A stretch of 64,000 nucleotides of DNA from Sphingopyxis sp. H115 (GCF_001468465.1 NZ_LNSA01000001.1:277031-341030); one strand, 5' to 3'; shown: positions 17,366 through 26,696, counted from the stretch's first letter. Program-made: numbers and translations. Notes: a model not told the origin generated them from the sequence alone.

Positions 17366-18709
17366 TCAACGCGTCCTTGCCGGATTGCGCGGGTGGGCTT
17401 CGCGCGACCCTAGGTAATATGTGAGGATCGCAGACGCAGCGATCGCCGGCATCGATAGAAAGAAATAGCGCGCCCCGAATGCCGCGAGGCCGCCCCAGAG
17501 AAAGGTTATGAAATTGGCGTCGAACAGCGCCAACGGCATGACGAAGCCGCCCGAGATTTTCGCGAACAATCGCCGAAGACATACGAAAGCCACGATCGCC
17601 AGCGCCAGGCTCGGCAACCACCAGCCGCCCATGAAATAAAGATGCTCGCCAACGACGCCGAGTGCGATCGAATGGCCTTCGCCGAAGCCCGACCGCCCCA
17701 TGTAGAAATCGACGAAGCTCGCGCCCACCGCTACGGGCTTTTCGGGCCATAATTGCCGCGGCATCCAGTTGAAGAAAAAGAGCATGAACTGGCTGCTCAT
17801 ATCGGACGGCAAGGCGAACGATTGTTTCGAATTCCAGAGTTCGTCGGCCAGCAACAGCCCGCTGGTCGTCGAATCGCTGAGCACCGAATGATAATCGCCT
17901 TGGAATCCGAAGCGAAACAGGTTGCCGCCCAGCACCACCAGCAAGGAAACGCCGATCAGCGGAACGGGGCGGTATTTAAGCAGCCCGTATGATATCAACA
18001 AAACATAGATCGGGACCGTCAGCATCCCGATATAAATTCGGCCAAAGCCTGTCCAAATGAATGTGACATAGATCACCAACATCGCGAACAAACCGGCCAT
18101 GAGGCGAAATATCCGGTACGGCTCCCCTTGCCGGAACGCGAGCTCGCAAATGAAAATATTCAGCGAGAAGCATAAGAAAAAGATGATCGTTACCGGGCCC
18201 GCGTCGGTAATATTCTCCCGATTGACGATACCGCCTGCCACCGAAATCACGGCGACCGCATAGAAGAGAATTTCGAGTATCGTCAGCAAGGTTGGCGACA
18301 GCTTCCCGAGATCGCTGGTTCGCCGCTGCTCACGGTCATCCCTTCCGGCCCAGCGCAAGACCAGGGCCGCGACGATAAGCGACAGAGGTGCGAGCGTAAG
18401 TTCGATCTCTTGCCCGTATAGGATGAAGAAACCCATCGGAACAAAATAGAAACTGAATATTCCGAGGATCCCGGCGATATGCAGCGTCATGTTTCGCGTC
18501 GTCACCTTGGGGTCGACAATCAGGAAGAACAGGCAGAAGGCGAAGAGCAAAGGCATGTACACGATGGGCGGCATGCCGGGAAATTCGTAGCAACAGACTG
18601 TGAAAATAACGAGGCCGAGCATCCACGCCCAGAAGGATAGGCCCTCTGGCGTATTTTTTGCTTTTCGAGGTGCGCGCGGCCCGGCCGGCAAACGTCGCGG
18701 CGCGGTCAT
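17366..18709 (-). CDS. Polysaccharide repeat-unit polymerase, Wzy-like
   Basis: A 447-residue multi-pass membrane protein with roughly 12 hydrophobic segments and a periplasmic stretch around 'RFGFQGDYHSVLSDSTTSGLL' and 'MPRQLWPEKPVAVGASFVDFYMGRSG', resembling the oligosaccharide-repeat-unit polymerase (O-antigen polymerase) family. It probably joins repeat units in the periplasm. GAGGG lies eight bases before the ATG at 18709. The preceding TTG two codons earlier is less well placed. It may be translationally coupled to a possible small frame upstream through an ATGA overlap. Confidence 0.78.
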   Translation of the reverse strand: MTAPRRLPAGPRAPRKAKNTPEGLSFWAWMLGLVIFTVCCYEFPGMPPIVYMPLLFAFCLFFLIVDPKVTTRNMTLHIAGILGIFSFYFVPMGFFILYGQEIELTLAPLSLIVAALVLRWAGRDDREQRRTSDLGKLSPTLLTILEILFYAVAVISVAGGIVNRENITDAGPVTIIFFLCFSLNIFICELAFRQGEPYRIFRLMAGLFAMLVIYVTFIWTGFGRIYIGMLTVPIYVLLISYGLLKYRPVPLIGVSLLVVLGGNLFRFGFQGDYHSVLSDSTTSGLLLADELWNSKQSFALPSDMSSQFMLFFFNWMPRQLWPEKPVAVGASFVDFYMGRSGFGEGHSIALGVVGEHLYFMGGWWLPSLALAIVAFVCLRRLFAKISGGFVMPLALFDANFITFLWGGLAAFGARYFFLSMPAIAASAILTYYLGSREAHPRNPARTR

Positions 18710-18894
18710 CGGCAATTCCCTCTACATTCCGCTCGTGGGGAAGGGCCGAACGAAAGCTTCAAGAGCTCACGTCCGCCGTGCTGGGCCAAAAAGGAGAGCA
18801 CGGCGTCGATCGATTTGGAGTTTTGGTTGATCGGAAATGCCATCTGGAAATTGGGATAATCTTGAAACGGGCCAAAGACGCGCGCGCGCGCCAT
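18706..18894 (-). CDS. Possible 62-residue protein upstream of the polymerase gene
   Basis: A short frame beginning at an ATG at 18894 and ending in an ATGA overlap with the polymerase start. Its middle, 'VFGPFQDYPNFQMAFPINQ' followed by 'KSIDAVLSFLAQHGG', has the amino-acid balance of a real protein, unlike the arginine-rich shadows elsewhere in this locus. The N-terminal part and the C-terminal tail look less protein-like, and I see no ribosome site before the ATG. It may be the end of a decayed gene, or chance. I recognise no family. Confidence 0.3.
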   Translation of the reverse strand: MARARVFGPFQDYPNFQMAFPINQNSKSIDAVLSFLAQHGGRELLKLSFGPSPRAECRGNCR

Positions 18895-19037
18895 CGCCGC
18901 GAAGGTCGATCGCCAACTAGCACGCGCCCGTCGGTCAGGCACTTGAAAACTCTCCCCACCCACGATCGGGACAACGGGCTGCCCCGAACCGGACACTGAT
19001 GGCCGTGTCTGGGCCACACGCGGAATACCGTCCACCG

Positions 19038-20087
19038 CTATTTCCGATAATGGTCGCGGAACCACGCGACGAATTCCGCGATCCCCACCTGCAGCGCCGT
19101 CTGCGGTCGATAGCCGGTCAGTCGCTCGAGCAGCGAGGAATCGGCCCAGGTCGCCGGAACGTCGCCCTTTTGCATCGGCATATAGTTGCGAATGGCGGCT
19201 ATCCCCAATTCCTTTTCGATCGCGTCGACGAAGTCGAGCAGGCGGACCTTTTCCGAATTGCCGATGTTGACGACCCTGAACGGCGCGGTCGCCGAGAGGC
19301 TGTCGCCGGCGTCGATATCTTCGCGGCTCGCCGGGCGTTCGGGCCGCGTGTCGATCAACAGCCGGATCGCCCGGACGAGGTCGGTGACGTGCGTGAAATC
19401 GCGGTACATGTCGCCATGATTATAGATGTCGATCGGCTTGCCATCGAGGATCGCGTCGACGAACTTGAACAGCGCAAGGTCGGGCCGTCCCCAGCTGCCA
19501 TAGACCGTGAAGAAACGGAACATCGTCGTCGGGATGTTCCAGAGATGGGCATAGCTGTGCGCCATGCATTCATTCGCCTTCTTCGTTGCGGCATAGATGG
19601 TCAGCTGCTCGTCCGCCTTGTCCATTTCGGTGAACGGCATCGCGTCGTTCCCGCCATAGACCGAAGATGTCGATGCCATCAGCAGGTGGGAGACGTCCAG
19701 TTTGCGGGCCGCTTCCATCACTTGAAAGGTTCCGACGATGTTGCTGTCGATATAGGCGCGCGGACTTTCCAGGCTGTAGCGCACGCCTGCCTGCGCGGCG
19801 AGATGGACGATCACATCGGGGGCGAATGCCGCCGCGACCCGGCCAAACGCGTCGCCATCTTCCAGCATCGCCTCGGTTGCCGAATAATTCTGATTCTGCA
19901 ACAATATCTGGTGGCGCCGGCGCTTCAGGTTGACGTCATAATAATCGGTCATACCGTCGAACCCGTGTACGACCATGCCTTCGGCAAGGAGCAGTCGCGC
20001 GAGGTGGAAGCCGATGAAGCCGGCCGCGCCCGTGATCAGAACCCGCTGCGGGTCGGCGGCAACGGATTGATCGTGATCGGATGTCAT
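19038..20087 (-). CDS. UDP-glucuronate 4-epimerase family protein
   Basis: A 349-residue extended SDR. 'ITGAAGFIGFHLARLLL' is the NAD motif, 'GFDGMTDYYDVNLKRRR' is a strong signature of the UDP-GlcA 4-epimerase group, and 'HLAAQAGVRYSLESPRAYIDSN', 'YAATKKANECMAHSYAHLW' (YxxxK-like: Y-A-A-T-K) and 'TVYGSWGRPDLALF' agree with it. It would supply UDP-galacturonate from UDP-glucuronate. AGGAAAA lies upstream of the ATG. No UDP-glucose dehydrogenase is seen in the window, so the substrate must come from elsewhere. Confidence 0.9.
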   Translation of the reverse strand: MTSDHDQSVAADPQRVLITGAAGFIGFHLARLLLAEGMVVHGFDGMTDYYDVNLKRRRHQILLQNQNYSATEAMLEDGDAFGRVAAAFAPDVIVHLAAQAGVRYSLESPRAYIDSNIVGTFQVMEAARKLDVSHLLMASTSSVYGGNDAMPFTEMDKADEQLTIYAATKKANECMAHSYAHLWNIPTTMFRFFTVYGSWGRPDLALFKFVDAILDGKPIDIYNHGDMYRDFTHVTDLVRAIRLLIDTRPERPASREDIDAGDSLSATAPFRVVNIGNSEKVRLLDFVDAIEKELGIAAIRNYMPMQKGDVPATWADSSLLERLTGYRPQTALQVGIAEFVAWFRDHYRK

Positions 20088-20119
20088 CGGGTTTTCCTAA
20101 CTAAACCTGTGAGGGACGG

Positions 20120-21349
20120 TCAGGACCCTTCCGCGCGGGGCGCGACGGCGCCCGCCAGCGAAACCCGGTCCAGATAGGCGTCGAGACCCACGCCGCCGTC
20201 GGGAACACGTGCATCGATCGAGAACCAGTACCACTGGCAGTCGGAGGCGGGGACGGTCCAGTCCGCGTCACTCTGTCCGGCCGTGAGCGGGATGGGCGCA
20301 GGTGACGCCACCTGAACGCGCGGATCCGCACACCGCAACCCCGCGGCGATGGTGCCGGGTTCGAATGGCGTCGCGCTCGAAATCGCCCAGGACAGTTTAT
20401 AGTTTCCGGGCGCCAGACGCAGGATTTGCCGGGCGGCGGCCCCGCTCGCGCCGCCGATCGCGGAAACGGTCATCTGCTTGTTCTTGGCGTCAATCGACGC
20501 GCCCAGATTGCCTTCTGCCGAAAGCTCCCAATCGAACGGCGCGAGGAGGGGCGCCGCCGCGAAATCGCCATTTTGCAACAGCGCGCCGCCTTGCGAACCG
20601 CGCAACCCGAGATCGCGCGCCAGCGCATGGGCTTCGGCGAATTTGCCGACCCGGACAAGCCGCGCGAGCAAGGTCTGGTCGGTCAGCGAAACGGCAGTCT
20701 GGCGATACGGCGGGCGCGCAACTGCGCCGCGCAGGCTGGCGGCATTGACCCAGCTATTCGGACGCCCAACGACCAGGGTCCAATAATAGTCAGCCCATCG
20801 CGGTTTCGCGCCGAGGATGGGCGTAAGGGCGGCCACCGCCCCCGGCTTGGCCGTCGCCTCGGCCATCGCCGCGCCATAAACCCGCCGCGCCTCGACCCCC
20901 GTTAGCATCAACCTCGACAACCAGGTGAAAAAGGCCGTGTCGTCGTTGCGCGCGGCCGCCAGCTTTATCATTTCGTTGCTGACCAGCACGCTCCGCCGAC
21001 TGAGCAGGCTCGCATTTTCAAGCAGCGACTGGCGCCGCGCCGCGTCCTTCGGGTCCGTCATCGCCATCGCGACAATGCCAAGCGCGGCCGGCGACAGCGG
21101 CTCGGCGCGATAACCCTGCAACGCCAGGGCGCGTTCGGTCGGGTCGATGCGCGCGGCGGGATCCCGCGCGGTTCGCGCCGCGAAGGAGCGGAACGCCAGT
21201 TCGGCGCGCGCCACGCCATCAAAGGGGGTCGGAACGGCAAGCGATTTCGCCGGCGCCCGCGCTTCGCTGGCGATCGCATAGCTCCACAGACCAGCGACAG
21301 CCGCCAAAGCCAGCGCCGCCAGCCAGCCCAATGTACGCGTAAAGACCAT
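20120..21349 (-). CDS. Secreted or membrane-anchored protein of unknown function in the EPS operon
   Basis: A 409-residue protein I do not recognise. An N-terminal hydrophobic segment (about residues 8-28) suggests a signal peptide or anchor. The middle is alpha-helical and TPR-like in feel ('RSVLVSNEMIKLAAARNDDTAFFTWLSRLML', 'GKFAEAHALARDLGL'). The C-terminal 150 residues ('LLQNGDFAAAPLLAPFDWEL' onward, with 'GNYKLSWAIS' and 'CQWYWFSIDARV') look like a beta-sandwich of carbohydrate-binding type. The ATG at 21349 is used. It lies between the epimerase and the Wzc-like kinase with 36 bases before it, so a role in polymer assembly or export is plausible. Confidence 0.8.
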   Translation of the reverse strand: MVFTRTLGWLAALALAAVAGLWSYAIASEARAPAKSLAVPTPFDGVARAELAFRSFAARTARDPAARIDPTERALALQGYRAEPLSPAALGIVAMAMTDPKDAARRQSLLENASLLSRRSVLVSNEMIKLAAARNDDTAFFTWLSRLMLTGVEARRVYGAAMAEATAKPGAVAALTPILGAKPRWADYYWTLVVGRPNSWVNAASLRGAVARPPYRQTAVSLTDQTLLARLVRVGKFAEAHALARDLGLRGSQGGALLQNGDFAAAPLLAPFDWELSAEGNLGASIDAKNKQMTVSAIGGASGAAARQILRLAPGNYKLSWAISSATPFEPGTIAAGLRCADPRVQVASPAPIPLTAGQSDADWTVPASDCQWYWFSIDARVPDGGVGLDAYLDRVSLAGAVAPRAEGS

Positions 21350-21385
21350 CAATTCGTCCCGGAATAGCCGTTATCGAGCCAAGGC

Positions 21386-23578
21386 TCAGCCATCGTTTCG
21401 CTTCGCGTCGTCGCCATAGCTGTAGCCGTAACCGTAACCATAGCCATAGCCATAGGCGCTGTTCTTGACCCCAACCTTCGTCACAATCGCGCCAAACAGC
21501 TTCGCGCCCGATTTCTGGAGCCGCGACAGCGCGGTCCCGATCACGCGCCGCTTGGTCGAATTCGCCTCGATCGTGAACAAGACACCTTCGACGCGCCGCG
21601 CGATCAACGGGGCGTCGGCAAGGCCCAGCAACGGTGGCGAGTCGATCAGCACATGGTCGAAGCGCTTCAGTAGCATCGCTACGAGCGTGTCGAGACGGTC
21701 GCTGCCTAGCAACTCGGCCGCGTTGGGCGGGGTCTTGCCAGCGGTGATGATCGAGAAACCGAACTTCGGCAACTCGGAGATCATGCCCTCCAGATTGTCG
21801 TCGCCCGACAGATAGTGGCTGAGCCCGAGCGAGTTGGGGATGTGAAGATATTGGTTCTGCGACGGATTGCGAATGTCGGCATCGACAAGGATCACAGATT
21901 TGCCGGATGCCGCCAGAACGGTCGCGAGGCACAGCGACGAATTGCTCTTGCCTTCCTTCGGCTGCGAAGACGTCAGCATGATCGATCGCGGCGCCCCATG
22001 CGCGGTCAAGAACGACAGGTTAGTCATCAGCGAGAAATAGGCTTCATAGGCTGCCGATTTCTTGTCGGTGATGACATCGGCCAGCGGCTGGCCGATCACT
22101 TCGGGAATCGCCCCCAGCAACGGCAGGCCGAAACGCGTCTCGACATCGTGCGGATCGCGGATCGAGCTATCCATCTTCTCCAGCACGAAGATCAGGCCCG
22201 ACGCCAACGCGATACCGGCGATCAACGACAGCACGACGTTCAATGGCAGGTTGGGGCTCGAGGGGCCGGAGGGCGCCTCTGCGGCATCGACGACCGAAAT
22301 ATTGTTCGTCCCCACCCCCGCGACGCCGATTTCCTTGTAGCGCTGCAAAAGGCCGTCGTAGAGTTGCCGGTTGGAATCGACCTCGCGCTGGAGAATCGTC
22401 ATCTCGATCGACTGGCGCTGCTGCGAATTATATTTCTGGGTCAGCTCGTCGAGTTCGGCCTGGAGCTGCTTCTCCCGGCTGACCGCAGCGGCATAGGCGT
22501 CGCGATTGATCTGCGATGAACGGCCGGTTTCGCGCGCAATGCTGCGGTCGAGATCGGCGATCTGCGCGCGAAGCTGGACGACGGCGGGATAATCGTCCTC
22601 GAAGGTCGTGCGCTGCTGGGCCATCTGCGCTTCCAGTTCGGCGCGCCGTTCGCGCAGGCTGCTGACCGTCTGCGCGTTCACCGCGGCGCTTCCGATCGAT
22701 GCGCTCGCAAGTTCGGATTCGGCCGCGATGCGCGCTTCGCGCGCTTTCGCTAGTGCCTCGCCGATATTGGCGATATCCGCGCCGACCAGCGTTTCGGACT
22801 GGGTGCGGCCATTGGCGTCCGTCTGCGACGAAATCGTCACAATGCCCTTGCTGGTGCCGTAATTGATCAGCGCCCGTTCGGACGATTCCAGATTTTGCCG
22901 CAGCGTTTCGAGCCGTCCTTCAAGATATTTCCTGGCGTCGGAGGTCGCAGCGAAGCGACGATCGATACTCGTCAGAAGGAATTGTTGACCCCAAAGATTG
23001 GCCAGCTTTGCCGATAATTTGGGCGACGGCGTGGAAAAGCTCACGTCGACCAGACTAGAATTTCGCACCGGCGACACCGCCAGCCGTTCGAGTATGATAT
23101 CCGTAGCGCGATTGGTGAGCCCCTGCCGCTCGGCGCTGGTCATCGACGCGTCGGGATTGTCGAGCTTGAACGCGCTCAGAAAATCCTTGTCGGCAGTCAA
23201 ATTGCCCGCGCGCACGACGCGCTCGGCAAGCGACTTGGATTCGAGCAGCGAATATTGGGTGTTGTAGAACGAGACCTCATTGACCAGGGCCTTGTCGCGC
23301 TGCCCCTCCACCGAGGTCGCAACCGGTGCATCGGGCAGGATCTCAAGGCGGACCGTCGAGGAATATTGCGGCGTCGCGAGAAACGTCGCGACAAGCCCCA
23401 GCAGGACACAACCGGCAATCACGCCCAGCGCCAGGTTCCGATGGTTCAGGACCGCCGACCAGACCTGTTCGAGGATCGGCAGGCCCGGACGGGCCTCTTG
23501 TTCGCCATAGCCGTCATCGACCGACAGCGCTTGTTCGGTCGGCAAAAAGCTCGCGGGCTCGTTAATCGATTGGTTCAT
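21386..23578 (-). CDS. Polysaccharide co-polymerase and tyrosine autokinase (Wzc/GumC-like)
   Basis: A 730-residue fusion. The N-terminal chain-length-determinant (Wzz) domain has transmembrane segments near residues 55 and 440 flanking a long periplasmic coiled coil. The cytoplasmic BY-kinase domain has Walker A 'SSQPKEGKSNSSL', Walker A' 'VILVDADIRNP' and Walker B 'HVLIDSPPLLG'. The C terminus carries a cluster of seven tyrosines alternating mostly with glycine, the usual autophosphorylation tail. Kinase cycling controls polymer length and export together with the outer-membrane protein encoded just downstream. It belongs to the same minus-strand operon. Confidence 0.93.
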   Translation of the reverse strand: MNQSINEPASFLPTEQALSVDDGYGEQEARPGLPILEQVWSAVLNHRNLALGVIAGCVLLGLVATFLATPQYSSTVRLEILPDAPVATSVEGQRDKALVNEVSFYNTQYSLLESKSLAERVVRAGNLTADKDFLSAFKLDNPDASMTSAERQGLTNRATDIILERLAVSPVRNSSLVDVSFSTPSPKLSAKLANLWGQQFLLTSIDRRFAATSDARKYLEGRLETLRQNLESSERALINYGTSKGIVTISSQTDANGRTQSETLVGADIANIGEALAKAREARIAAESELASASIGSAAVNAQTVSSLRERRAELEAQMAQQRTTFEDDYPAVVQLRAQIADLDRSIARETGRSSQINRDAYAAAVSREKQLQAELDELTQKYNSQQRQSIEMTILQREVDSNRQLYDGLLQRYKEIGVAGVGTNNISVVDAAEAPSGPSSPNLPLNVVLSLIAGIALASGLIFVLEKMDSSIRDPHDVETRFGLPLLGAIPEVIGQPLADVITDKKSAAYEAYFSLMTNLSFLTAHGAPRSIMLTSSQPKEGKSNSSLCLATVLAASGKSVILVDADIRNPSQNQYLHIPNSLGLSHYLSGDDNLEGMISELPKFGFSIITAGKTPPNAAELLGSDRLDTLVAMLLKRFDHVLIDSPPLLGLADAPLIARRVEGVLFTIEANSTKRRVIGTALSRLQKSGAKLFGAIVTKVGVKNSAYGYGYGYGYGYSYGDDAKRNDG

Positions 23579-23595
23579 TACGCGATCAGTCCTGA

Positions 23596-24333
23596 TTAAA
23601 ACTCACGAGCCAACAAGATCAGCGGCGAAAGGAGCGCCGGCGTAATCGTCAGGATGTCCTTGAACTGGCGGCGCTGCGGCGAATCGCCGACAATCACCAC
23701 GTCGTTCGGGAAAATTTCGGGATCGGCATAATTGCCGCGGCGGATCGCCTCGAGATTATAGATGCCGACATATTGCTTGCCGCCGACATCGCGAAACACG
23801 ACCACGTCCTGCAGCTTCGCATATTCGGTCAGGCCGCCCGCCAGCGCGACCGCCCGCATCAAGGTGACGCGGCCGACCACCGGATAGGAACCGGCGCGGT
23901 TGACCTGGCCATCGACGGTGACCGACATCGACTGCACCGCAAGTGGGTTGGCCGACGATTTGAAATTGACCGTCACATGGGGGTCGCGGACGTAACGCCC
24001 GGCGAGCTTGGCCCGTATTTCCTCCGATATGATCGTGGGTGTCTTCCCGGCCGCGGCGACGGTGCCGATCAACGGAAAGGCAAAATTCCCCTCCCCGTCG
24101 GCCATCACGTCGCGCTGCATCTCGGGAACGCCGAAAACCTCGACGCGCAATTCGCTGAACGGCCCGACGAAAGCCGACCGGGTCGATCGCACGACGTCGC
24201 CTGCTTCGGGCTTCGGCAGGGCGTCCAGCTTGGTGACAGGTCCGTTGGGCACGCTCGCCACCGGTGGCGGATCCTTGGCGCAACCAGCAAACAGTGAAAT
24301 TGCAATAATTGCGCAGGCAAGGCGTCGGGTCAT
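23596..24333 (-). CDS. Outer-membrane polysaccharide export lipoprotein (Wza-like)
   Basis: A 245-residue export protein. The N-terminal 'ACAIIAISLFAGCAKD' is a lipobox with Cys at about residue 18. The polysaccharide-export domain ('LRVEVFGVPEMQRDVMADGEGNFAFPLIGTV') is followed by an SLBB-type stretch ('MSVTVDGQVNRAGSYPVVGRVTLMRAVALAGGLTEYA'). It is shorter than E. coli Wza, as is common in sphingomonads. It precedes the kinase gene by 17 bases, so the pair forms the trans-envelope export machine. The ATG at 24333 is chosen because it puts the signal peptide at the start; an in-frame TTG lies six codons upstream. Confidence 0.92.
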   Translation of the reverse strand: MTRRLACAIIAISLFAGCAKDPPPVASVPNGPVTKLDALPKPEAGDVVRSTRSAFVGPFSELRVEVFGVPEMQRDVMADGEGNFAFPLIGTVAAAGKTPTIISEEIRAKLAGRYVRDPHVTVNFKSSANPLAVQSMSVTVDGQVNRAGSYPVVGRVTLMRAVALAGGLTEYAKLQDVVVFRDVGGKQYVGIYNLEAIRRGNYADPEIFPNDVVIVGDSPQRRQFKDILTITPALLSPLILLAREF

Positions 24334-24397
24334 AACGGAAATTCGTTCCAATTAACGGGGTTCGCTGGCTATAGCCACAATCGACTCTGCTGCAACC

Positions 24398-25813
24398 CTA
24401 ATCCCCGCGCGTCGTCGCGGGCTTCGGGCAACACAACAGGATCAGGATCAAAATCGCAAAGGCCTGTATCGACGGCACGCGTAGCGGATAGTCCACGACG
24501 CTGGCGGCGGCGAGCAGGAGGATGATCAGCAGGGCGGACAATCGCACGTCGCCGCGATACCCCTTGATCAGGTTCCGCGTGCCACGCGCCGCAAAGCTCC
24601 GGGCGACCCAGAGGATCGCGGCCAACAGGATCAGCACAAAGGGCAACCCGCCCGTGATGACGATCTCGGCCCAGTCGTTGTGGGCATGGTTGTAATAGGC
24701 CGGCTGCAACAGCGCATCCGTTTCATATATCTTGTAGGTGTCGGGGAACGATCCGAAGCCGCTGCCCCACAGCCAGAACCGTTCGACCATCGACTGCACG
24801 ACGGGCCAGGCCTGAACGCGCATGTCGGCCACGGCGTCATTTTCGATCAGACGCGTCAGCCCCGTCGTCCGGTCGGACAGCCACAGCGCCGCGCCGACCA
24901 CGCCCGCCACGATCAGCGGCGGGGCATAGACGAGCGCCCGGGTCCATCCCGGTGCGGGCACCGCTGCGCGCCGGGATTCCGCGGGACGCGATCGCCAGGC
25001 TGCGACCACCGACAGATATCCCGCGGCAAAGGCGACGACGCCCGTGAACAGCCCCGCGCGGGATCCGATCAGCGCCGTCATCGCGGTCAGCAAGACACCG
25101 GCAGCAACCAGTCCGGCGCGAACGGTCGTCCGCTTGCGCTTGCGCATCAGTTCGTCGCGCAACAGCATCGCGACGACCACCAATATGCACGCAAGGAATA
25201 TTGAATGATGATTCCGGTTCGCGAACAGTCCCACCATCGCATCCGAATTGGTGATGCGGTAGAGATAGGCGCCGCTCGATGCGCCCGACAATAATTGGAT
25301 CACGCCCAGCAGCGCGCTCGCGCAACCAATGCCGACGACCGCGAACAGCAACCGCCGCTGTTCGTCGGCATCGGCCTGTGCGAAAAGGAACAAGGCGGCG
25401 AACGGCACTGTCATCGCCAGAACGCTGTTCAGCGTCTGCGACGGCGTGAGCGAAAGGGGGCGCCAGATATCGGCCTGGCCGAGCGTCTTGTCGATCGCCG
25501 CGATTGTTTCGCGCCCCGGCAATGCCTGCCACATGTCGGGCGGCAGCGGGACGAGCTGGACGACCATCCACGCGAGCAACGCGACGAGCAGCAGCAAGGG
25601 CACCCGGATCCGCCGCCAATCCTCGCGGGTCATGCGCAGCATCGCCCAAAAGCCGAACAATAGCGCCCCGGCCCGCAACAGCGGCAAGGACGCGACATCG
25701 CTGCGCGCGCTTCCCCCGGTCAGGAACAGCATGACGAGAAACAACAGGGGTATCCAGCTCGAAGCGGACGAAAATCGGGATGAAAGCTTGGGCAATTTCG
25801 ACTCTCTGCTCAT
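24398..25813 (-). CDS. O-antigen ligase/polymerase family membrane protein
   Basis: A 471-residue protein with about 12 hydrophobic segments and the Wzy_C-type periplasmic loop, in which 'NRNHHSIFLACILVVV', 'GSRAGLFTGV' and 'YYNHAHNDWAEIVITGGLPF' are characteristic (the last contains the conserved His pair of the O-antigen ligase family). It could ligate finished polymer to an acceptor or serve as a second polymerase next to the Wzy-like protein at 17366-18709. It is the first gene of the export operon; the region just upstream (25814-25910) has no coding sequence and likely holds the promoter. Confidence 0.87.
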   Translation of the reverse strand: MSRESKLPKLSSRFSSASSWIPLLFLVMLFLTGGSARSDVASLPLLRAGALLFGFWAMLRMTREDWRRIRVPLLLLVALLAWMVVQLVPLPPDMWQALPGRETIAAIDKTLGQADIWRPLSLTPSQTLNSVLAMTVPFAALFLFAQADADEQRRLLFAVVGIGCASALLGVIQLLSGASSGAYLYRITNSDAMVGLFANRNHHSIFLACILVVVAMLLRDELMRKRKRTTVRAGLVAAGVLLTAMTALIGSRAGLFTGVVAFAAGYLSVVAAWRSRPAESRRAAVPAPGWTRALVYAPPLIVAGVVGAALWLSDRTTGLTRLIENDAVADMRVQAWPVVQSMVERFWLWGSGFGSFPDTYKIYETDALLQPAYYNHAHNDWAEIVITGGLPFVLILLAAILWVARSFAARGTRNLIKGYRGDVRLSALLIILLLAAASVVDYPLRVPSIQAFAILILILLCCPKPATTRGD

Positions 25814-25910
25814 CTCTGCTCATTCGGCCCCGTGCGTCTCCATCCGAAGGCTTGGGGCCATGCCGCCTATTCCGTCTTTGACTGCCGCGTTAAACCGCTG
25901 TTGACGCAGG

Positions 25911-26696
25911 TCAAGCCGCAGATGCTGCGGCGCTCTCCTCCGCGAACAAATACCAGCGCCGCTGCCCTTCCAGCCCCAGCGCCGAAAGCGTGCCGCTCTG
26001 AAACGCCCCGGTATCGATGCCGATTCGATTGGTCTGTTCGTCCGGACGCGCTGTGATCGTATGGCCGTGAACGATCATCTTTCCATGATCCCCCATATCG
26101 TCGAGAAATTCGTCGCGAATCCACCTGAGATCGGCAAGCGACTGTTTCTCGAGCGGAACGCCGGGCCGGATACCCGCGTGGACAAAGGCATAGTCACCGA
26201 TCTCGACGACATCCTCACCGCTGCCCAGATAGGCGACATGTTCGGCGGGAACGATCTGCGGCAGGCGCGCAGCGACCTCCTCGAAGCTCGCTTCGCTCAG
26301 GCTCTGGTCGTCGCGCCAATAGCTGCGCACGGTCGCCTCGCCGCCAATCCGCATGAAATAGCGGAGGCGCCGCACATCGCCGGTCAGCGCCGCCAGGAAA
26401 CATTCCTCATGGTTGCCGATCAGCAGCCGCGTATCGGCGAATTCGTCGCGAAGCCGCATCGCGCGTTCGACCACCTCGGCCGACTGCGGCCCGCGATCGA
26501 CGAGGTCGCCGAGCAAGATGAGCGTGACGTCCGCGCGCGGCCGCCCCGCGCTGTCGGCACGGATCAGGTCGATGAGCTGGGCGAACAGGTCGTCGCGGCC
26601 GTGAATGTCCCCGATGGCATAGACACGACGGCCATCGGGAATGGAAAAGCCACCGAGCGCCGGTTGGACTGGCTGGCTTTTGCGTTTCCAGAACAT
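25911..26696 (-). CDS. Serine/threonine protein phosphatase-type metallophosphatase
   Basis: A 261-residue calcineurin-like phosphoesterase of the PPP/PrpA group. All metal-binding motifs are seen: 'YAIGDIHGRDDLF', 'LLGDLVDRGPQS', 'LLIGNHEECFL', 'YAFVHAGIRPG' and 'MIVHGHTIT'. The ATG at 26696 is used because the region further upstream lacks protein-like composition. In sphingomonads such enzymes are often near EPS loci, and dephosphorylation of the tyrosine autokinase is conceivable but not shown. It could act on small molecules instead. Confidence 0.92.
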   Translation of the reverse strand: MFWKRKSQPVQPALGGFSIPDGRRVYAIGDIHGRDDLFAQLIDLIRADSAGRPRADVTLILLGDLVDRGPQSAEVVERAMRLRDEFADTRLLIGNHEECFLAALTGDVRRLRYFMRIGGEATVRSYWRDDQSLSEASFEEVAARLPQIVPAEHVAYLGSGEDVVEIGDYAFVHAGIRPGVPLEKQSLADLRWIRDEFLDDMGDHGKMIVHGHTITARPDEQTNRIGIDTGAFQSGTLSALGLEGQRRWYLFAEESAAASAA

